The position numbers and the translations under genes are program-made. The notes beneath the pieces were generated by a model. That model was not told the DNA's origin, ran no database searches, and saw only the letters and a program-made list of their open reading frames with translations. This document shows positions 1-10,952 of a DNA stretch of 64,000 nucleotides, piece after piece. Position 1 is the stretch's first letter. Each line of letters starts with the position of its first letter. Source of the stretch: Pestalotiopsis fici W106-1 (Eukaryota; Ascomycota; Sordariomycetes; Amphisphaeriales; Sporocadaceae); NCBI RefSeq assembly GCF_000516985.1, contig NW_006917095.1, forward strand, positions 686,157-750,156, given 5' to 3'.

Positions 1-595
1 ATCGGAGGAAAGAGGAGTGTAGGGCGTGACAAAGGCGGCAGGGGAGACAGTCGTCGGGTGGGCGAAACCTGAACAACGCACGTGAGCTGGAGAACCACAA
101 CGGGGAAGGGAAAACGGCGCGCTCGCTGAAGCCGCCAGGTTCAGCAGAGAGACTGACCCTTGAACTTGGTCTTGGCGTAGACCTTGGAAACCTCCTCCTC
201 GAGGATCTTGTCACCCTTCTCGCAAATGGTAACAATCTTCTCGCCAGGCACAATGAGCTTGGAGACCTCGGCGAGCACCTTCTCGGAGATGCCACCAGCG
301 GTCTTGTACTTGGTGAGGGTGTCTGGGTTGTTCAGACTGTAGTCTAAATACGGGCAGAATGGGTTAGCTAGCTCTCCTTGCCCTTTGTCACGTCGATACC
401 GACTCGTGTCATGTCATGGCATGGCAGCCAGAGCAGGCCGGAAGAATGTGATTCAATGGCGGGGTAGTTCTTCGTAGTTTCTCAAGCTATGCCCAGGTGG
501 GGGTGGAGGGCAGAATGAAGCGTATGTAGACTCGGGCGGACAGTCCTCGATAGACAGAAGGGTATATACTGACCGATAACTTCCTTGTCGGCCAT
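1..595 (-). CDS. PA2G4/EBP1-like M24-fold protein, N-terminal part (partial)
   Basis: N-terminal part of a proliferation-associated 2G4 / curved-DNA-binding (Cdb4-type) protein, a non-catalytic methionine-aminopeptidase fold that in eukaryotes binds ribosomes and nucleic acid. Three exons read in one frame: 595-574, 343-158 and 68 down to the window edge. The start is MADKEVIDYSLNNP, followed by a TKYKTAGGISEKVL segment, the CEKGDKILEEEV motif typical of the family, then KGFAHPTTVSPAAFVTPYTP. Both introns are GT-AG (donors GTCAGT, acceptors TTTAG and TTCAG). The 22-nt first exon is very short. The catalytic-fold core lies beyond position 1, so loss of metal ligands cannot be judged. Family call from the conserved N-terminal pattern is fairly secure; completeness is unknown. 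Confidence 0.85.
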
Positions 596-2524
596 TTTGA
601 CGGCTGTGATGTGTCAAATCAAGTGAGTGAATTGGATTGGGGAAAATGAATCCTGTATGACGGGGTCAACGAGGGGTGAATGAGAGGAAAGGCCCAAAAA
701 GACGGATGGACAAGGTGGTCCGGTTCTGGTCCTCTTGGATTTTGGTTTTGCATTATTGTTGCTTTATTTGCCCCGCAATTGTGTGGGAGCTTAGTTTCTG
801 TGAGCGTCGCGGGCAGTACCGTACCTAGGTCAGGTATGTAGGCAGGTAGGTCACAGGTTGGGCAGGTTCCAGTCCATTTCCGCGCTGCTCCGGAAAGTAC
901 AAGCACTGGTAATAATAAGACAAGGTACTTGCCGAGCTGGTGACGTCTGCCCATTGCCCTCTCTCTGCCCACTGCGACCACAGGATGGAGAGTTCCACTC
1001 TCAGCAAGCCTCAGCTCTGGCCGGCCCGCTGGCCAGTCTGGATCAGATTGTTATTCGTTGCTTTATTTGCACAGAGGGGCTGGAGAGTTGCCGCATGTGT
1101 ATGATATCGGTTAGCAACAGTCCACGATGTCCTTTGATGGCGAGGTAACAGGTCCAGCACGCGAGCTCTCGCATCTATAAAATAATGAGTTAGACAAACA
1201 GAAGATTAGTTTCATATCCACCTGTGTCAATACAGATTGAATGCATATTACTTGTGCATATAGACATTTACTCTCCTTTAAAAAAAACTTATATACATGA
1301 AGTGCTGAGCAAACCATTACTTCACGGCTTTGGACTGCATATTGATACTATATATCAGCTCCATATAAATATCAAACATTGATGAAAGATGAAGGCGTAT
1401 AGATATGTTAATTTTTCAGACGAATATGAAGCATACAGTCCTTGTTTGTCATGATGTAACCTATTTTCTGTGTCTTGAATAAGCCACCTGAGCAATGGAA
1501 TGCACGGTGGCAAGATGTGTACAATTTTGGAAATTGTAATCGTAATTTGGTGAAGCTTTGAAACTCGACTTAGGAATTACCATGAAATAATGAGAGCTAT
1601 AACTCAGGACTTTGTTGTGGCATTGCACAGTACATCTTTCGGTAGTACATCGAGCCAGACTTGGCCACGAATGCGCCTCGCTTGAGATGCATACCTAGTA
1701 GTCTTCAAGGAATACACAGGTATATAGACACAGACACCACATTATTGTTTGCAATAGAGAGTATTGGCTATACAAATTGAACTATTTCATGACTCGTGCT
1801 TGCCCGCCATTTGCTTCAACAATTATGTTTGATATTTAGTCTGTGTTTAACTGACAAGAGGCAAATAAGCGAGTCGGGACTAGGCAGATGCTAGGTCTTG
1901 CTAACTTTGCCGTTTAAAACCGTCATCCGGGAACAGGCAAGACATACCCGTGGACCTTATGCAAGAGAAAACGATACCATTAATGGAATTCCTTGAAGCA
2001 AGATAGTTTGGAAGCTGATTTATGTAGACACTTGGGGGATTCTCTATTTCTTCAAAAGACATGCTTATGGGACAGGTAGCTGTCTGCTGGTTGTATATGG
2101 CACGGAATCCCTATATCGTACAGAGTACTTGATTGACCCAAGGGCCAAGGTATCTAGCACGCACGTCCCCCCTTTCCTCAGTTCACTCATGTACTTGCCC
2201 TTTGGCGGCAGCTACCGCCTGGAAACAAGTACTTGTCTCGAAATAGGCAAGGCCTGGCGCGAATCGCGTGGCAGAGTCCCCAAAGCTGCTTGTTCATTCG
2301 ACAGCCCGGCCGCTCTTTTTCAAATCAATCGCGACCTCCAAAAACCATCTTCGCCAACCCGCTCGCCGCATTGCCCCAATATCAGTAGTCACGACTTTGC
2401 AGCCCACCAGAACAGCAACCCATCGCCCTGCGCATTCGCTGTCTGACCATCGCCGATACTTGGCACAATCGCCCGTCTGCGGTCGCTACATGTGATCGAT
2501 TCGCGACCCGCTGCCAATTCTCAC
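596..2524. other. Divergent intergenic region, PA2G4-like / SNF5
   Basis: About 1.9 kb between two divergently transcribed genes. It must carry both promoters. From roughly 1150 to 2100 it is AT-rich and broken by stops in all frames; the short open frames at 619-1317 and 2129-2495 show no family pattern, and the latter probably lie in the SNF5 leader. I see no RNA gene or repeat here. Confidence 0.6.
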
Positions 2525-4915
2525 ATGGCGACCAAGCAGGACTCCGAGATGGCTTCTAGTGCCACCACGACCGGCGGTGCAGCTGCATCATCGTCATCCA
2601 CATCCAACGCCAAATCCGAGCATTCATCCACCTCTACGCCCAATGGCAAGCCCGATGCGCCTGACGCAAACCCAACCGCCATGCCGGTCCGCGACAAGGA
2701 ATCCTTCAAGCAGACTCTCATAAACCAGTACATCACCCGGGACCACCTACACGCGGCTGCCATTGTGGACGATCAGACACGCCTCAACAACCACAACAAG
2801 GATAGCTACAAGAAGATTGCCGACTACAAGCTGGTCCGGAACGAGTACCGCCCGTGGTTTCCGCCCGCGCGCCTGTATGGCGAGGGCTACAGCGGTTACG
2901 GCAACGGCCGGACAGAGATTGGGGGGCCAGCACGACTGCTATATCCCCAGCACAAGCCGCGGCCTGGCAAGCGCACAACTCCTGCATTAAAATGGAAACG
3001 CAAGGATATGAAGCAGCAGGCGGAACAGCATGAAGAACTCGTGCCCATACGCGTGGACGTTGACATGGACAAGATTCGCCTGCGCGACACGTTTACGTGG
3101 AATTTTCACGAGCGCCTTACGGCCCCAGAGCTTTTTGCCATGCAGCTCATTGAGGATATGGGACTTAAAGCGCCAATTGCTCAGCCTGTCTATGACCAGG
3201 TGACCATGCAGGTGAAAGAACAGCTCAACGACTTCTATCCGTTTGTTTTTTCAGACGAAGATGCTCTAGACCCAGAGCTACCATATTCCGCTTGGAAAAA
3301 TGACGAGATGCGCGTTTTGATCAAACTCAACATCACCATCGGTCAACTCACTCTTGTGGATCAGTTCGAGTGGGACATCAATAACCCGCTAAACTCGCCC
3401 GAGGACTTTGCTGTGACCATGGCCAAAGAGATGTCGCTTAGCGGAGAATTCGTCACAGCCATTGCGCATTGTATCCGCGAACAGGTTCAACTCTTCACCC
3501 GCAGCTTATACAGCATAGGTCACCCATTCGACGGTCGCCCGATAGAAGACCCTGATTTGGTTGCTGCATTCCTGCCTTCGCCGTTGCCCAACGTCTTCAG
3601 ACCGCAACAACAAGCCAAGGACTACTCGCCATACCTCTATGAATTGTCTGAGCAGGAATTGGAGAAGAACGAGGTTATCTTCCAGCGAGAACAGCGACGC
3701 CAAAAGCGCGCAACAGTGAATCGGAGAGGAGGTCCCTCTTTACCCGATCTCAAGGAGCGGCAGAGGACGATTCGCACTTTAGTTGTATCGTCTGTGTTGC
3801 CTGGTGGCGTCACCAATGTTGACGACAGCACTTTGTACAAGAGAGTTGCCGGGACAGCTCCTGGCCGCAAGGGACGCGGTGCGCGGGATGATCTCTCTGA
3901 TTCGGAAGACAGCGATGATTCCTCCCCCGACTCGCCAGCAGCGTTGCAGTTGCAAGGAACTGCCAGAACAAGGGGAATGCGCGGTGCTGCCTCGGCTGCT
4001 GTCTCTCGTATGGCAAATATCGGGCGCTCTGAAACACCCGAAGCGACGCTGCATCATCACGAAACGAGGACTTCCCGGAGATTTGGCCGCGAACTAACGA
4101 GAGAGATGACCGAGGAACCTTCGCAAATGCTTGTCGTATTGAAGGTTGGAAAGGACAAACTTAGAAAGTTCTTCCGCGACCAGAAAACAAAACATAGCAC
4201 GCCATCGGGAGCTCAGACACCCTCAATGGCCCATACCCGAGCACCGAGTGCTGCTGCCTCAAGCAGCATGCCGCCTCCCCCGTCTACACCCAAATCTTCA
4301 AACAACGCGGCACCGACTCCAGTAAAACCCGGCCCAGACGCTCCGCCCCCCGGACAAATCAGCCGTGTAGAAGCTCCTGCTCCCACGGCCGCACTTCCTG
4401 TACCCCCTGCTGTAAGACCCCTTGCTCACCCTCTGGGTTACTCCCAGGGCCCCCAATTTCGATATCATAGCAGTCACTATGATCTGTAAAGGGTTGAACG
4501 TAGTCGGAAGCCCTTTTCAAATGTCCCCCTTTTGACCCCATTTCTTGGCAATATCATCAGAATGCATACTTACAACAAAATACAGCCCCCAACTCCAGCC
4601 TGGCTCGATCAAGCACTCAACGCGTGGAAAGCCACGGAAACGTATGGAAATGACAAGTTTGAGGGGTTGATGCGTTATAGCGCAGTAGATACCACAACGA
4701 ATGGGCAGATTCCCATGCCATCGCCAGGCGAGATACCATCCCACGTCAAGTTCTACTTCCTCCCACGCATCAGATGCCTCGACTGTCCTGGCAAGCTCTA
4801 CACCCCAGGACCCGACATGACCGCCATCAACTTTGAGGTTCACCTTAAGAACAAGGGTCATCGAGACAAGGTGAACGCACGTTTGCGTGGTAGCCAGACT
4901 GCGAATAGCGAATGA
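2525..4915 (+). CDS. snf5: SNF5/SMARCB1 family subunit of SWI/SNF-RSC chromatin remodelling complex
   Basis: Core subunit of an ATP-dependent chromatin remodeller acting in the nucleus. Exons 2525-4411 and 4586-4915 give about 738 residues. The reading frame is open upstream to a GTG at 2492, but the first ATG is at 2525 (MATKQDSEM), so that start is used. Order of parts: Ser/Thr-rich N-terminus; SNF5 domain with its two tandem repeats at about residues 172-430 (VPIRVDVDMDKIRLRDTF; LIKLNITIGQLTLVDQFEWD); acidic Ser/Asp stretch; Pro-rich linker; C-terminal module with FLPRIRCLDCPGKLYTPGP and NFEVHLKNKGHRDKVNARL, seen in filamentous fungal Snf5 proteins. The intron has a strong donor (GTAAGA) and acceptor (TACAG) and joins Pro-Pro-Ala to Pro-Pro-Thr-Pro in phase 0. 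Without splicing the frame would stop at 4489 and lose the conserved C-terminus. Whether it is the SWI/SNF (Snf5) or RSC (Sfh1) paralogue is not settled; length favours Snf5. Confidence 0.92.
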
Positions 4916-5445
4916 TTTTGACGAGTGTGTTCATAATCGGCTAGCTTTATAATTGCCTCATCAAGCAATGATTTGAATTATCATGGCCATTGTACATAAT
5001 GTCAGCAGGCGGGGACTCCCCTTTTCCTTAGTCGCGCATGTCGGTGGTGATGGGTTTTTGTCTACAGGATAATTTCAAGGACACGGGCGAATTGCGGGTC
5101 AAGGCCAAAGACCCACGGAGTTCAGGTGTAAAATGGAAGCGACGGGCCAGTTTGGCTGGGTACGTACGAATTGTATATGTATTTGCGTATTACAATTGAC
5201 AATAACAGTATCCCCTTGATTGGCATTCCAGAGTGATGAAATTTTCCTACTAAATGCAAGCCAAAAGACAATCAATTCTGACCACAAACCAAGGTAATGC
5301 ACATGCGACTCATCACCCTTGTATCTGTATCAATGTGAAGGGATGCTTCCTCCACGGGCCATATTCCAAGCTGTTCTTCAGAGTCAGGTGGAAAACACAA
5401 GGAAAGAGAACAAGAGACAGTGCCGACACTTGGCCAATCCCTCCT
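4916..5445. other. Convergent intergenic region, SNF5 / SDR
   Basis: About 530 bp where two genes meet tail to tail. It should hold both 3' untranslated regions and polyadenylation sites. No coding pattern or repeat recognised. Confidence 0.6.
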
Positions 5446-6430
5446 TCATAACTTTGCTTTGCCCTCCGCACTATTCATCCTCTTGCCCTCGTCGTCTTGC
5501 TCCGCCACGGTGAGCGTGGGCAAGTGCTGTGGCATGATGCGTCGGGGCGTCGCACCGGGCACAACCGAGTACTTTGAGAAATCAGTCACACCGGCATCGG
5601 AACGTAAAAAATCCTCGTCGAGCTCCAGCCGGCCATTGACGCTGGCGGCAGGGGCACGCAACATGGCCAGGACAGCGTCGGAGAAGACAGTGGCACGGCG
5701 CAGGTCGCGGGCTTCGTCGGGATTCCTATCCGTCATCTTCTTGGTGGCGCCGCTCTCAATGGCAACGGCGGGCCAGATGCTGGTGATGGCCATGCCGTCA
5801 AGATTCTGCCGCGCAAAGTCCATGGCCAGCCCCTTGGTCAGGACGCTCATGCCCACCTTGCCCATGGCGTAGGCCGTCTTGCCCCGGAAGAAGCGCGAGT
5901 AAATGGGCGGGCTGACGACGATGATTCTTCCCGTCCCACGTTGCTTGAGGTGCGGAAGAGCCTCTTGCACGACGCCGTATAGACCCTCGATGTTGACCCG
6001 TTGCATCAGCTGGAAACGCTTAAAGGGTGTCTCCTCGACCGAGGCCCACCATATGGCCCCAGAATTATACACGAGGGCGTCGAGGCGGCCGTAGTGCCGG
6101 ATGGTCTCGGACACGAGGTTGCGAATGCTCTCGTACTCGCGTGTATCCACGGCAATGGCCACGGCATCGCCGCCCGCCTCGATAATCTCCCGTGTCACTG
6201 TAGAGATGGTGGACTCTGGGGAGTTGGGGTCTGGCGGGAAAGGGTGGACTTTGGATGCGTCGCTGGTTGACTTTGCTGCGACGACGACTATATAGAATGA
6301 GTCTTTGTTTCAGAGTCACTTGTGCTTGAGAAAGCTCACCTGCATATTGGTTCTTAGCGAGATCAATAGCAATCTGGCGTCCAATGCCCCTGGAAGCGCC
6401 TACAATGAGGGCAACTTTTTTGGAATCCAT
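5446..6430 (-). CDS. HSDL2-like short-chain dehydrogenase/reductase with C-terminal AKL (PTS1)
   Basis: NAD(P)-dependent oxidoreductase of the classical SDR fold, closest in pattern to hydroxysteroid dehydrogenase-like protein 2. Exons 6430-6340 and 6287-5446 give about 310 residues; the 52-nt intron has donor GTGAGC and acceptor ATATAG and joins NQYA to VVVAAKS. Visible motifs: cofactor loop GASRGIG near the N-terminus, NSG in the NAG position, catalytic Ser in VVSPPIYS and YAMGK as the YxxxK pair. The C-terminal SCP2 domain of animal HSDL2 is absent, as in many fungal members. The chain ends in Ala-Lys-Leu, a PTS1 peroxisome import signal, matching the peroxisomal location of HSDL2. The divergent neighbour, a kappa GST, ends in the same tripeptide. 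Substrate unknown; a branched or long-chain acyl intermediate is an inference. Confidence 0.88.
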
Positions 6431-6937
6431 TGTCTGCTGTTTCAACTCGGACTATTTTTTGCTGTTGTATGAGCTACATGATCTTGCCGACAACCAAGCC
6501 TACGTTATAGTACTGCCCTGGCCCCTGAAACTTTTGAATTCTTAGATACCTCCAAAGGTCAGAATATGAGTAGCACAGAGACCCGAACTCACCGTCGGCG
6601 TTGATGAGTTCCCGATCAGTAATCTGGGTACCGCCCCGGCGCTTGTGATGGTGGGGCCGCCCTGCCGGCAACCGAGGTACCCCAAATGCAGACACCTATA
6701 CGACCTGAACTTGAGTGTCATATTCCGCTCCCAGGCGTAAACCTTCTTGTCTTGGGATTAAACTTTGTGCTCGTCTCACATCACTGTGGGGGCCTTGATA
6801 CCATACTTATTTTCTTTGCTCATTTACTGCAGATATTCGTGCTCGGACTACCTGAACGGTGTCCAGGGGGGTTCATCAACGCCAAGAGACACATTCCCAC
6901 GACCGGATCACAAATCAATACAGTCTCGACGTGCATC
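6431..6937. promoter_or_regulatory. Shared divergent promoter region of the SDR and GSTK genes
   Basis: About 500 bp separates the two start codons of divergently transcribed genes whose products both carry a PTS1. It must contain both promoters and may coordinate them. I cannot point to a defined transcription-factor site; oleate-response-like elements would have to be searched for. The short frames 6474-6695 and 6686-6982 look like shadows. Confidence 0.5.
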
Positions 6938-7995
6938 ATGCCTGGTCGCATTGAGATTTATCTCGACGTCGGCAAGTCATGAGTCCTACACTTTATCGTC
7001 TCCATCCATGACTAATTGATCCGATCAGTGTCGTTCTACAGCTACATAGCCTTCAAGCAGGTGATCGACACATGGTCGACCCTCGAGGCGCATGGTGTAG
7101 AAATTGAGTATGTGTGAATGTAGTGAGAGATTGATATTGGTCTCATGATTGACGGTATACAGTATCAAGCCGGTGCTCCTGGGTGCCATCAATGCTGCAA
7201 CAGGTAAATGATTTATAACCTTTCAACGCTTTCAATCATTGAGTTGGTCTACACTCCACCGACAGCCCAAGGGGTACATCTTGCTCGACCCTGTTGACAT
7301 GTCGTTGACCCACCAACCCAGGTAATAAGCCGCCGTTCTCGGTACCTGCCAAAGGCAAATATGGCATTTACGACGGCGACCGGAGCCAAAAGGCCGCCGG
7401 GCTCCCCGAGATCACGTTTCCCGATGACCTGATTGCCATATCCCGGACCCAGATTCCGTTGCGGGCGCTGCACTATGTCAAGGCAACTTACCCGCGCGAG
7501 ACGTACCTGACGACGTGGCACTACCTGCTGCACGCGCTCTGGAGTCCAGAGAAGCAGAACATTAGCGACGCGGGCGTGCTGGCAAAGGTCCTGGCCGCAG
7601 CGCCCAAGGGCTTCCGCGGTCCCGGCAGTGTCAATGCCCAGGAAGGGGGGCACCGCCTGTTTTCCGAGAGCGAGGTTGCGGCCATTATGAAGGCGGCTAG
7701 CGAGGAGCAGTGGAAGGATGCGCTCAAGCAGAGTGTCGAGGAGGCGCTGAAGCGGGGAGCGTTTGGGGCTCCTTGGCTTTGGGTTACTAATGACAAGGGG
7801 CACGGCGAGCCTTTCTTTGGAAGTGACCGGTAAGTGTTAATATGATCATCACGATACCTTTATAACGACGATGAAGAATATGATCTTTTGAATATGGGCT
7901 GACACTATTTAAGCTGGCATTTTGTCTACGAGTTCTTGGGGTTACCACATCAGAAACTCAAGCTTCTGGGACCCGAAGGAGGAGCAAAGTTATAG
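6938..7995 (+). CDS. Kappa-class glutathione S-transferase (DsbA-like fold) with C-terminal AKL
   Basis: GSTK/HCCA-isomerase family protein of the DsbA-like thioredoxin fold, which conjugates glutathione to lipid peroxides or other electrophiles in mitochondria and peroxisomes. Five exons: 6938-6971, 7029-7107, 7163-7203, 7322-7829, 7914-7995, about 247 residues. N-terminus MPGRIEIYLDVVSFYSYIAF carries the catalytic-Ser region (SxYS). The middle has VLLGAINAATGNKPPF, and the C-terminal half has the cis-Pro-region GAFGAPWLWV and FFGSDRWHFVYEFLG, all standard for the class. Intron 1 starts with GC rather than GT (G then GCAAGT) and ends ATCAG; this is the only way to keep the catalytic segment in frame. 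The other introns are GT-AG. The chain ends Gly-Gly-Ala-Lys-Leu, a PTS1 like the ARL of human GSTK1. Divergent from the SDR gene. Confidence 0.9.
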
Positions 7996-8777
7996 TTCAA
8001 TGACTATTCTTACAGAGCTATTACCAATAGAGGTAAAATTCTCGTAACAAAATACACGAATCGGAAGAATTATTCTAAATATATCCCATCAAGCTTAGGA
8101 ATACTTCACTCCACGCGAAATTGTCGGCCATGACTACCTAAGCTGGTGTGTTAAGGTACTTATCGACATGTGGACATGATATCTGCTCATTATTTCTATT
8201 CAAACATAATGCGAAATTACCCGTGAAAGATATGAACTGTTACCGTTAATATGACGGAGAATTTCTCAAAGGCAATCCATACTATACAAACTCTTAATCG
8301 CTCGACGCAGGGGAAGTGCTAAAATGCTCGTTTTGGTATCACTTGCTAACTTTTCCCCTTCGTTCCTGTGCAATTGTTTCTAGTAAATAAATTATTGCCT
8401 TATATCCGGTCACCTGCCGCGTTACCAGCCAATGGAAATCATATATCGCTGTTACACGTGGACTCCTGTTTTCGAGGTACGATTTAGACGTGCAGTAGAC
8501 CATCATAAGATGTACGTCATAGTAGACGGCCCCACAGGAGCGCAGCCCGTCTTGTTAAGAAACAGGGTCTTGATAGTTTGACGGTCGTCAAACGGCGTCG
8601 ACCCTTTCCCCTGGGATAGTAGAATAAAATAACATTTTATTCCCAGGGATTATTGTTTGAAACCTCCGTAAGATCCGTTGCTACCAAATATAGCGAGAGT
8701 GCCACGGAAACATAGACAAAATTGCCACAAAGCCACCGGCACCATCCGACGACTTATAAGCCACCGGGTCCACAGCC
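7996..8777. other. Intergenic region, GSTK to glycine-zipper gene
   Basis: About 780 bp of rather AT-rich DNA between two plus-strand genes. It should contain the GSTK 3' end and the next promoter. Nothing else recognised. Confidence 0.5.
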
Positions 8778-9483
8778 ATGTCGGAGCAGGAAGCCGTGAA
8801 GGAGGCCGTGGAGGGCCAGGAGCTGTCGGCCGAGGGCAAGTCCCGGTTCGGAACCAAGGAGAAGCTCATCAAGGATCTGACGGCCAAGCTCGAGGAGTCC
8901 AAGAACCTGGAGGAGCAGTCGGTCAAGCTGCGCGAACAGGCCGAGGCCCTCGCCGAGGAGAACCCAGAAGAGGCCGAAAAGCTGCGCGCAGAGGCGGGTG
9001 AGCTCGAGGCCAAGGCCAAGAAATTGATCAAGACGGCTAGGCGGAGTGAGTTCATGGTCCCATTTTCCTCCCCATGGATCTAATGTCTTTTTTCCGCCGT
9101 TTCCTGCGGCGGAGACATTCAAAAGTGTCTTGGGATAGCTTGCAGCTGATACTAACTCGATCAAAAAAAAGTGCAAAATGGGGCCTTTCAGGGCGGCGCT
9201 GCAGGAGCAGGCATTGGGGCCGGTATAGCTGGCGGTCTTGGAACCGTGGTCGGCAGTCTTGTGGGAGGAATCGCGGCGATACCGACGACGGGCTTGGGAA
9301 TATTAATCGGAGCTGGTACAGGTGCCATTCATGGACCCTGGGTAAGACAAACACCTCTCTTCTCTTCACAATCTCTTTGATACTGACGACAGCCGTAATT
9401 AGGTCAAGCTCGTAAAAGACACTGTGCAAGAGGAGGATGAGAAGGCCGAGAAAGGTGAAGACAGCAGCGATGGAGAAGAGTAA
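8778..9483 (+). CDS. Small coiled-coil plus glycine-zipper protein, function unknown
   Basis: Three exons, 8778-9045, 9172-9341 and 9403-9483, encode about 172 residues. Residues 1-90 are a highly charged Glu/Lys/Ala coiled coil. Exon 2 is a hydrophobic glycine zipper (GGAAGAGIGAGIAGGLGTVVGSLVGG ... GILIGAGTGAIHGPW; shown here only as a pattern of GxxxG steps), long enough for one hairpin or two membrane passes. The last exon is a short acidic tail. Intron 1 has donor GTGAGT, an ACTAAC branch site and an AAAAG acceptor; intron 2 has donor GTAAGA and acceptor TTAG. There is no signal peptide. Glycine zippers like this occur in outer-membrane lipoproteins and in small fungal membrane proteins, but I do not recognise a characterised family. 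The gene structure is well supported; the function is not. Confidence 0.8.
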
Positions 9484-9827
9484 GAATCGATAAACATTTG
9501 CATTAATTTCGTTTTCTCTTTTCTCAAGGCGCTGAGTTATCGACTCTTTGGAGGATAAAAGGCCAGCAGTCACTCTGGAATAGTTTGTACAATATCCTGT
9601 TTCTTCAATTTGATGGCAATTATGATTTTTAATTTAGGGAAGAGAAAATGAATTTTCTGAAAACTCACTTCCCATCACGCATAGCTATTTATAACATGGT
9701 CGACTAATGGAATAACAATTTTGTTTATTTGCAAACAGGTATCTTGCTTAATTAAAAATTGCAGGACATGAGACCAAAAAGCAAGGTCTCGTGATGCTCG
9801 AAATGGGTATTCCTCCCTTCACAAGCT
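9484..9827. other. Convergent intergenic region
   Basis: About 340 bp between converging genes, AT-rich, expected to hold two 3' ends. No other feature seen. Confidence 0.5.
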
Positions 9828-10952
9828 TCACTTGGGCCGGGTATCTGACCAAAGCTTATCGATGATCTGAAAGACTGCCGTAACATTTCGGTTGACCGTC
9901 CCATCAAACTGTGCGCCCAACTTTTGTTGCATCTTGTCAGGATGCCAGCGAACTCTTTCGTCTTTCAGCCGTGCTAGAAACTCCTTCTCGCCAATCTCGA
10001 GGGGGTCAAGGCCTTTGATGAAGAAATCCCTGACATTCTCGCTGTTGATGCTGGATGGGCTGCCATCGAGGACTGGCCAACTCATGGCTTCGACTGTACC
10101 GTTCCAGTCTGACCACGCCTGGGTATACTCGTCCCACTTGACCTTCCAGCTCTTTCGTTTTCGTCTTTCTTCACCACGCCGTAGACTTTCCTCCATTTCC
10201 TTGGTCAGTCTTCGCGCTTCCTTTTCCTTTTCATCCTTTTGTTTCTTTTGCTCTTCCTGTCTTGCCCTCTCTTCCAAGAGCCCTTGATGCGTCTTCTCCC
10301 ACATTTTCTGCCGGACGTATGCAGCGTACTCTTCGTCGTCCATCTGCTCGAGCTCTCCTTGTGAACCGGCCTTTTGATTCGAGTATACATGGATTGGTTG
10401 GCCATAGACACCCTCCCAGTAGTCAGCTCCCTCATCGTCGGCCATGGCATCGAAGAGGGACTCCCGAAAGGCAGTCTCAGGACTCAGTGGCGGGGGGCCA
10501 TAAGGGTTTGGGGGTGTAGGCGAACGGCTTCTAGAACGCTCCCGCCGCCGCTTGTGTCTGTGATGGTGTCGATGGCGCCTATCGCGGTGGGTATCGCGGT
10601 GTGAGCTTTCTCGATCTTTTGTCTCATGGTCATTGGCATCCTCAGCGTCATCCCGCCGCCGCGTCGAAGTATGCCGAGAAGTACCCTTGTCATCATCACT
10701 GTAACCTCGTTCTCGGTGTCGCGAAGATCGATGCGATCGTCTCTTTGACTTGAAGCGGAATTTCGATGATTTGCGCTCGCGGTACTCTGGCGCTGCGTCT
10801 TCGCCAGTTTTTATCGTAGACGGTTCTTCAGTCATAACATCCTCTTTAGGCGAATGATGCTCTGGCCCCTTTGCCGATGGCAAGGGTGGCTCTGCATGGT
10901 TGATGGAAGCCAAAATATGCCGCCTCCTGGGCGACGACGGCTCTGTTGTCAT
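9828..10952 (-). CDS. NFKBIL1-like nuclear protein with J-like C-terminal domain
   Basis: Single-exon gene of 374 residues. The N-terminal half is a low-complexity Arg/Ser/His-rich region (RS-like runs such as RRRERSRSRSPTPPNPYGPPPL), followed by a long charged helix rich in Glu, Lys and Arg. The C-terminal about 75 residues (FFIKGLDPLEIGEKEFLARLKDE, RWHPDKMQQKLG, then VTAVFQIIDKLWSD) match the J-like end of NF-kappa-B inhibitor-like protein 1, including the HPD tripeptide. Plant and animal homologues are linked to pre-mRNA splicing, and RS-like repeats here fit a nuclear speckle or spliceosome role. The divergent neighbour is an NSRP1-like splicing protein, though this may be chance. Function is by family inference only. 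Confidence 0.8.
   Translation of the reverse strand: MTTEPSSPRRRHILASINHAEPPLPSAKGPEHHSPKEDVMTEEPSTIKTGEDAAPEYRERKSSKFRFKSKRRSHRSSRHRERGYSDDDKGTSRHTSTRRRDDAEDANDHETKDRESSHRDTHRDRRHRHHHRHKRRRERSRSRSPTPPNPYGPPPLSPETAFRESLFDAMADDEGADYWEGVYGQPIHVYSNQKAGSQGELEQMDDEEYAAYVRQKMWEKTHQGLLEERARQEEQKKQKDEKEKEARRLTKEMEESLRRGEERRKRKSWKVKWDEYTQAWSDWNGTVEAMSWPVLDGSPSSINSENVRDFFIKGLDPLEIGEKEFLARLKDERVRWHPDKMQQKLGAQFDGTVNRNVTAVFQIIDKLWSDTRPK

Noticed and set aside
2492..2524. Upstream in-frame start for SNF5
   Set aside because: The codon at 2492 is GTG, not ATG; the first ATG is 2525.
4412..4489. SNF5 ending at the unspliced stop at 4489
   Set aside because: It would remove the conserved C-terminal module found in 4586-4915; a strong GTAAGA donor at 4412 joins it in frame.
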